The position numbers and the translations under genes are program-made. From positions 1-8,193 of the forward strand of contig JAUYEQ010000674.1 in assembly GCA_030691295.1 (NCBI GenBank): a DNA stretch of 8,193 nt. Direction: 5' to 3'. Shown in pieces: positions 5,127 through 8,193 of this stretch. Within the stretch, counting starts at the first letter, position 1. Each line of letters starts with the position of its first letter. Origin of the DNA: Bacteroidota bacterium (GTDB taxonomy: Bacteria; Bacteroidota; Bacteroidia; Bacteroidales; Prolixibacteraceae). The notes beneath the pieces were generated by a model. That model worked only from the letters and a program-made list of their open reading frames with translations, ran no database searches and was not told the DNA's origin.

Positions 5127-7067
5127 ATGGAGCACTCTGGTTTTGACAACAATGAAAATCCGCAGCGGATTTCTTCAGGCAATTTAATAGTAAGTTTTTT
5201 CAGGCTGAAAAGTATTGTACCACTTTTGTTTGGTATTTCGCTTTTTTACCTGATCTTTTATACTTCCTGTGCCAATCAGGGAATGCCAAACGGTGGCGAA
5301 AAAGATACGATTCCACCGTACATCGTAAAAACAGTTCCCACCTTACGCGGAACAAATTTTACAGGTTCCGACCTCCGTTTTACTTTCGATGAATACATTG
5401 TTCCGGATGAAATAAGTGAAAAACTGGTCATTTCGCCTCCGATGAAAAAGAAGCCTGTCATTAAAATGAAGGGCAAAACTTTGATTATTGAATTTGCGGA
5501 GGATCTGAAGAAGGAAACGACATATTCTCTTGATTTTAAAGATGCAGTTGCCGACAACAATGAAAAAAACCCGATTGAAGATTTGCGGTTTTCTTTCAGT
5601 ACCGGTGAAACATTTGATAGTTTGCGTGTTGCCGGATATGTAAAAAATGCCCTGAATCAGGAACCGGTTGAAAAAGTACTGGTCGTTTTGCACCGCCAAT
5701 TGGACTATACCTTTTTTATCGACAGCATTCCTGATTATATTGCAAAAACAAATAAGGAAGGCTTTTTCATGATTGATAATGTTGCAGCTGGCAACTACCG
5801 CCTGTATGCAGTTACCGATGCTGACAATAGTCTGACTTACAATCAGAATGCAGAACTGATTGCTTTTGCCGATTCATTAATAGTTCCTTCAGCAATTTTT
5901 CATCCTGAAAACGATACCATTGTTGAAGGAAATGATACGATTGTGGTGTCGGGCCATGTTGACTATTCTCCCGGACCACAGTACCTGATGATGTTTGAAG
6001 AAGAAAAATTTGATCAGTTCCTCAATTCGTACAAACGCAGTCAGGCCAATAAATGCGATTTCTTTTTCGCTGAATCGCTGAGTGATTCCTTTAAGGTAAA
6101 TCTTTTAAAGCCCTTTGCTACAGGGGAATGGAATTTTATTGAATCGAACCTGAAACGCGATTCGATTACGGTTTGGCTGACCGACACGCTGATAAGTAAC
6201 CGCGACACCGTATTGTTTGAACTTAGATACGAAGTGCTCGACTCGCTGAACCAGCTGGTAAACATGCTCGACACAATTGAGATGGTTTACACCGCGCCCA
6301 AAGCGCCTAAACAAAGAAGAAAAAAGGATGAAGTTGTGGAGGTTCCCACCATTATTTTGTTGAACAATATCAACTCTTCGGCACACGATTTATACCAGAG
6401 GATAAATATTGAAGCCCCCGAACCACTGCTTTCGTTCGAGACGAACATGGTCAGGCTTTATTCAATGATCGATACGGTCCAGACAGAAATTTCGATAGTG
6501 GTTGTAAAAGATACCAATTCGATCAGAAAGTATTTCATAGAATACGACTGGGAGGAAAATTCAAATTATCAGTTACAGATTGATTCGGCTGCTGCCCGCA
6601 ATATCTATGGGTTTCCAAGCCTTCCGGTCAAACAGAAATTCAGGACACAAAAGGAAGATTACTACGGAAAAATAATACTGACGCTCTCAAATCTTCAGGG
6701 ACCGGCTATTGTTCAGCTTTTGGCGAACGACAAGGATGAGCGCGTTTTGCAGAAAATTCAGATCCTCGAGGATGGGAAAATTGAATTCCCATACCTGAAA
6801 CCTGAAAAGTATAAAATCAGGGTTATCATTGATTCAAACTCAAACGGAATTTGGGATACCGGATTTCTGGCGGGTAATATTCAACCAGAGAAGGTCATTT
6901 ATTTTCCCAAAATCATCAAGGTGCGTTCGAACTTCGAATACAAGGAAAACCTTGAAATTGAATACGATCCGACCATCATAAAAGAATTGATTGACGAAGA
7001 ACTTGAAAAAGAAAAGGCCCGCAAAAAGGAACAGGATAAAAAGGCAGGAGTGCAACCCGTTGATTAA
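5127..7067 (+). CDS. Ig-like (Big_5) domain surface lipoprotein
   Basis: A 646-residue exported protein, probably outer-membrane lipoprotein. A hydrophobic segment (about 28-46) runs into C48, followed by CANQGMPNGGEKDTIPP, the N-terminus typical of Bacteroidota Ig-like lipoproteins. The box before the cysteine, FYTSC, is weak, and the 27 residues before the hydrophobic core are long and acidic, so the true start may lie downstream at a non-ATG codon. Residues about 60-160 form a Big_5-like domain (FTFDEYI at 86-92, YSLDFKDAVADNNE at 133-146, FSFSTGE at 156-162). About 165-245 is a carboxypeptidase-regulatory-like beta sandwich (NKEGFFMIDNVAAGNYRLYA). A lysine-rich linker at 391-401 precedes strand-rich sequence. 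Near the end comes LKPEKYKIRVIIDSNSNGIW (557-576), then QPEKVIYFPK, a recurrent C-terminal signature; 617-640 is a charged helix. Function unknown; a structural or assembly role at the envelope is inferred. Its end overlaps the DUF3108 gene. Confidence 0.88.
   Translation: MEHSGFDNNENPQRISSGNLIVSFFRLKSIVPLLFGISLFYLIFYTSCANQGMPNGGEKDTIPPYIVKTVPTLRGTNFTGSDLRFTFDEYIVPDEISEKLVISPPMKKKPVIKMKGKTLIIEFAEDLKKETTYSLDFKDAVADNNEKNPIEDLRFSFSTGETFDSLRVAGYVKNALNQEPVEKVLVVLHRQLDYTFFIDSIPDYIAKTNKEGFFMIDNVAAGNYRLYAVTDADNSLTYNQNAELIAFADSLIVPSAIFHPENDTIVEGNDTIVVSGHVDYSPGPQYLMMFEEEKFDQFLNSYKRSQANKCDFFFAESLSDSFKVNLLKPFATGEWNFIESNLKRDSITVWLTDTLISNRDTVLFELRYEVLDSLNQLVNMLDTIEMVYTAPKAPKQRRKKDEVVEVPTIILLNNINSSAHDLYQRINIEAPEPLLSFETNMVRLYSMIDTVQTEISIVVVKDTNSIRKYFIEYDWEENSNYQLQIDSAAARNIYGFPSLPVKQKFRTQKEDYYGKIILTLSNLQGPAIVQLLANDKDERVLQKIQILEDGKIEFPYLKPEKYKIRVIIDSNSNGIWDTGFLAGNIQPEKVIYFPKIIKVRSNFEYKENLEIEYDPTIIKELIDEELEKEKARKKEQDKKAGVQPVD
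7046..7050 (+). promoter_or_regulatory. Shine-Dalgarno-like AGGAG before the DUF3108 gene
   Basis: AGGAG lies 9 nt before the TTG at 7060, within the last codons of the upstream lipoprotein gene. It is one of the few recognisable ribosome-binding sites here and supports TTG as the start of the next gene. Confidence 0.45.
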
Positions 7068-7869
7068 GCTATTACTCGTGTTGCTGCTGTTTTCGTCTTT
7101 CTTGTCTCCTGAAATGGCTTCAGGACAAAGCGTTGACTATCCTTTTAAAAGCGGCGAATATGCCCGTTACGGAGCCTATTACAATTGGCATTTTATTTGG
7201 TTACAAAGCGGCGAGGTGGAATTCAGGGCTGATACTATTCAGTATAAAAAGCAAAAAGCATGGCATTTAAAGGCAGTTGGAAAAACATTCAAAGCTTATG
7301 ATTTGCTCTACAGCGTACGCGACACTTTCGAAGTTTTCAGTAATTACGATACGTTCAAACCATTGTATTCGCGCAGGGTGTTAAACCATGCAAAGATGAA
7401 TTCTGTTCACGAGTATTCGTTCGATTATGTAACCGGAAAAATTGAAACACGCATCAGGCAGGAAGATAAACCTCTTTATACAGGCAGGATTCCTGTTCAG
7501 GAAAACACCTATGATTTACTTGCAACGGCTTACCATTTCCGGAAATTCGATTTCAACAACCTCTTTGTTGGTCAAAAAGTTCCGTACCGGATGCTGATTG
7601 ACCGGAAGGTGGCTGACCTTTATTTCCGGTATCTGGGAAAAGAGAATGTGAAAACCCGGAATGGAAATGAATACCGGTGTCATAAAGTTTCAGTATATTT
7701 ACTGCAAGGTGATTTTTTCCCGGAAGGGGAGTACATGAAAGTTTGGTTTACCGACGATAAAAATCATTTGCCTGTCCAGGTTGAATCTGAAATTCAGGTA
7801 GGTTCGGTAAAAGCATTGTTACTCGATTCAAAATCACTGAAATATCCATTATCATCATTAAAAAAATAA
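7060..7869 (+). CDS. DUF3108-family exported protein
   Basis: A 269-residue secreted protein of the DUF3108 family (function unknown; members are periplasmic or envelope-associated). The chosen start is TTG at 7060-7062: it has AGGAG 9 nt upstream and opens a normal signal peptide (MIKLLLVLLLFSSFLS, cut near residues 20-23). The gene then overlaps the lipoprotein stop by 8 nt, implying translational coupling. A longer reading from a TTG at 6991 would prefix 23 very basic residues and is unlikely. Family features are YPFKSGEYARYGAYYNWHFI (27-46), then WLQSGEVEFRAD, a mid-region of repeated strands, QENTYDLLATAYHFR (147-161), and EGEYMKVWFTDDKNHLPVQV (222-241). C207 is the only cysteine after the signal. 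Pairing with the Ig-like lipoprotein suggests an envelope role, but no reaction can be assigned. Confidence 0.85.
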   Translation: MIKLLLVLLLFSSFLSPEMASGQSVDYPFKSGEYARYGAYYNWHFIWLQSGEVEFRADTIQYKKQKAWHLKAVGKTFKAYDLLYSVRDTFEVFSNYDTFKPLYSRRVLNHAKMNSVHEYSFDYVTGKIETRIRQEDKPLYTGRIPVQENTYDLLATAYHFRKFDFNNLFVGQKVPYRMLIDRKVADLYFRYLGKENVKTRNGNEYRCHKVSVYLLQGDFFPEGEYMKVWFTDDKNHLPVQVESEIQVGSVKALLLDSKSLKYPLSSLKK

Positions 7870-7873
7870 AGCT

Positions 7874-8167
7874 ATGACAACAAGACGGAGATTAAAAAAA
7901 GAGATTGATTATGTAGTGTCAGACCTGATTCTTGACAGTATCACTTACACCAATCTGTACCAAAAGCCAAATGATGAAGAGGCGCTTCAGATTGTTCAGG
8001 ATACCATGTTACTGAGAAATAAATTGCGCGACCAGGCCAATCACCCGGAGCAAAGAGACAAAACGGAAACAAAAAAAGCCCATTACAACAACATCGCCAA
8101 AACGTTGATTGCTGGTGTTGAAGAGGGTTACGGGAAACTGGGAAAACTTGTCAATAAAGACGTTTAA
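7874..8167 (+). CDS. Small helical conserved hypothetical protein
   Basis: A 97-residue protein with no signal peptide or membrane segment, so probably cytoplasmic. It is predicted mostly helical and charged: TRRRLKKEIDYVVSDLIL (3-20), EEALQIVQDTMLLRNKLRDQ (35-54), a lysine-rich middle (62-68), and a last helix KTLIAGVEEGYGKLGKLV (76-93). I recall similar short proteins in other Bacteroidota, generally unannotated. It starts at an ATG 4 nt after the DUF3108 stop and so should be on the same transcript, although its apparent location differs from the two exported partners. No function is proposed. Confidence 0.78.
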   Translation: MTTRRRLKKEIDYVVSDLILDSITYTNLYQKPNDEEALQIVQDTMLLRNKLRDQANHPEQRDKTETKKAHYNNIAKTLIAGVEEGYGKLGKLVNKDV

Positions 8168-8193
8168 GCTATAATTGCTGCTATCTGTTCCGG

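Noticed and set aside
5343..5699. Antisense open frame opposite the Ig-like lipoprotein gene
   Set aside because: It lies wholly within a confidently coding gene, its translation is rich in F, I, R and N as expected of a reverse-strand shadow, and it has no recognisable motif.
7065..8174. Similar TAAGCTAT-like strings at three stop codons (7065, 7867, 8165)
   Set aside because: Only 7-8 bases are shared, with one copy differing, and two lie within coding junctions. This is probably chance in AT-rich sequence.
8168..8193. Start of another gene after the small helical protein
   Set aside because: Only 26 bases remain and no start codon with a readable frame can be supported.

Overview
The window looks like a chromosomal segment of a Bacteroidota bacterium, probably a marine or anaerobic Bacteroidales/Marinilabiliales-type lineage; the rank below phylum is a guess. 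The signs are three exact matches to the Bacteroidota -7 promoter element TAnnTTTG, AT-rich leaders mostly without Shine-Dalgarno sequences, and a lipoprotein with the CAN-x-G-x-P-x-GG-x-KD N-terminus familiar from Bacteroidota Ig-like surface proteins. No rRNA, tRNA, CRISPR array, transposase or phage gene is visible.

Layout. (1) 95-1276, + strand: a membrane-anchored protein with an N-terminal winged-helix-like domain, one transmembrane helix and a C-terminal domain of about 255 residues outside the membrane. The arrangement recalls a ToxR/CadC-type one-component sensor. It converges on (2) a minus-strand stress and redox block: a pirin-family protein (1336-2046), a periplasmic YceI-family protein (2216-2803), an AraC-family regulator (2883-3758) and an OsmC-family peroxidase (3775-4191). 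AraC follows OsmC by 16 nt, so the two are probably one transcript. YceI has its own promoter. (3) 4325-5029, + strand, divergent from OsmC: a Crp/Fnr-family regulator with a perfect 7+5+7 palindrome just before its start codon. (4) 5127-8167, + strand: an Ig-like (Big_5) lipoprotein, a DUF3108 protein and a small helical protein, overlapping or spaced by 4 nt and led by a TAnnTTTG promoter. This looks like a cell-envelope operon.

How they fit. Pirin, OsmC, YceI, AraC and Crp/Fnr families are often tied to oxidative or electrophile stress, so the central block is plausibly a small stress regulon with two local regulators. That is inference from neighbourhood. Of the intergenic spaces, 2047-2215 holds a long imperfect palindrome with tandem end repeats, 4192-4324 holds the divergent promoters and operator-like palindrome, and 1277-1335 holds a minus-strand terminator. 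No gene-free stretch exceeds 300 bases.

The least described items are the transmembrane winged-helix protein and the intergenic palindrome at 2084-2213. I see no clearly new multi-gene defence or mobile system.
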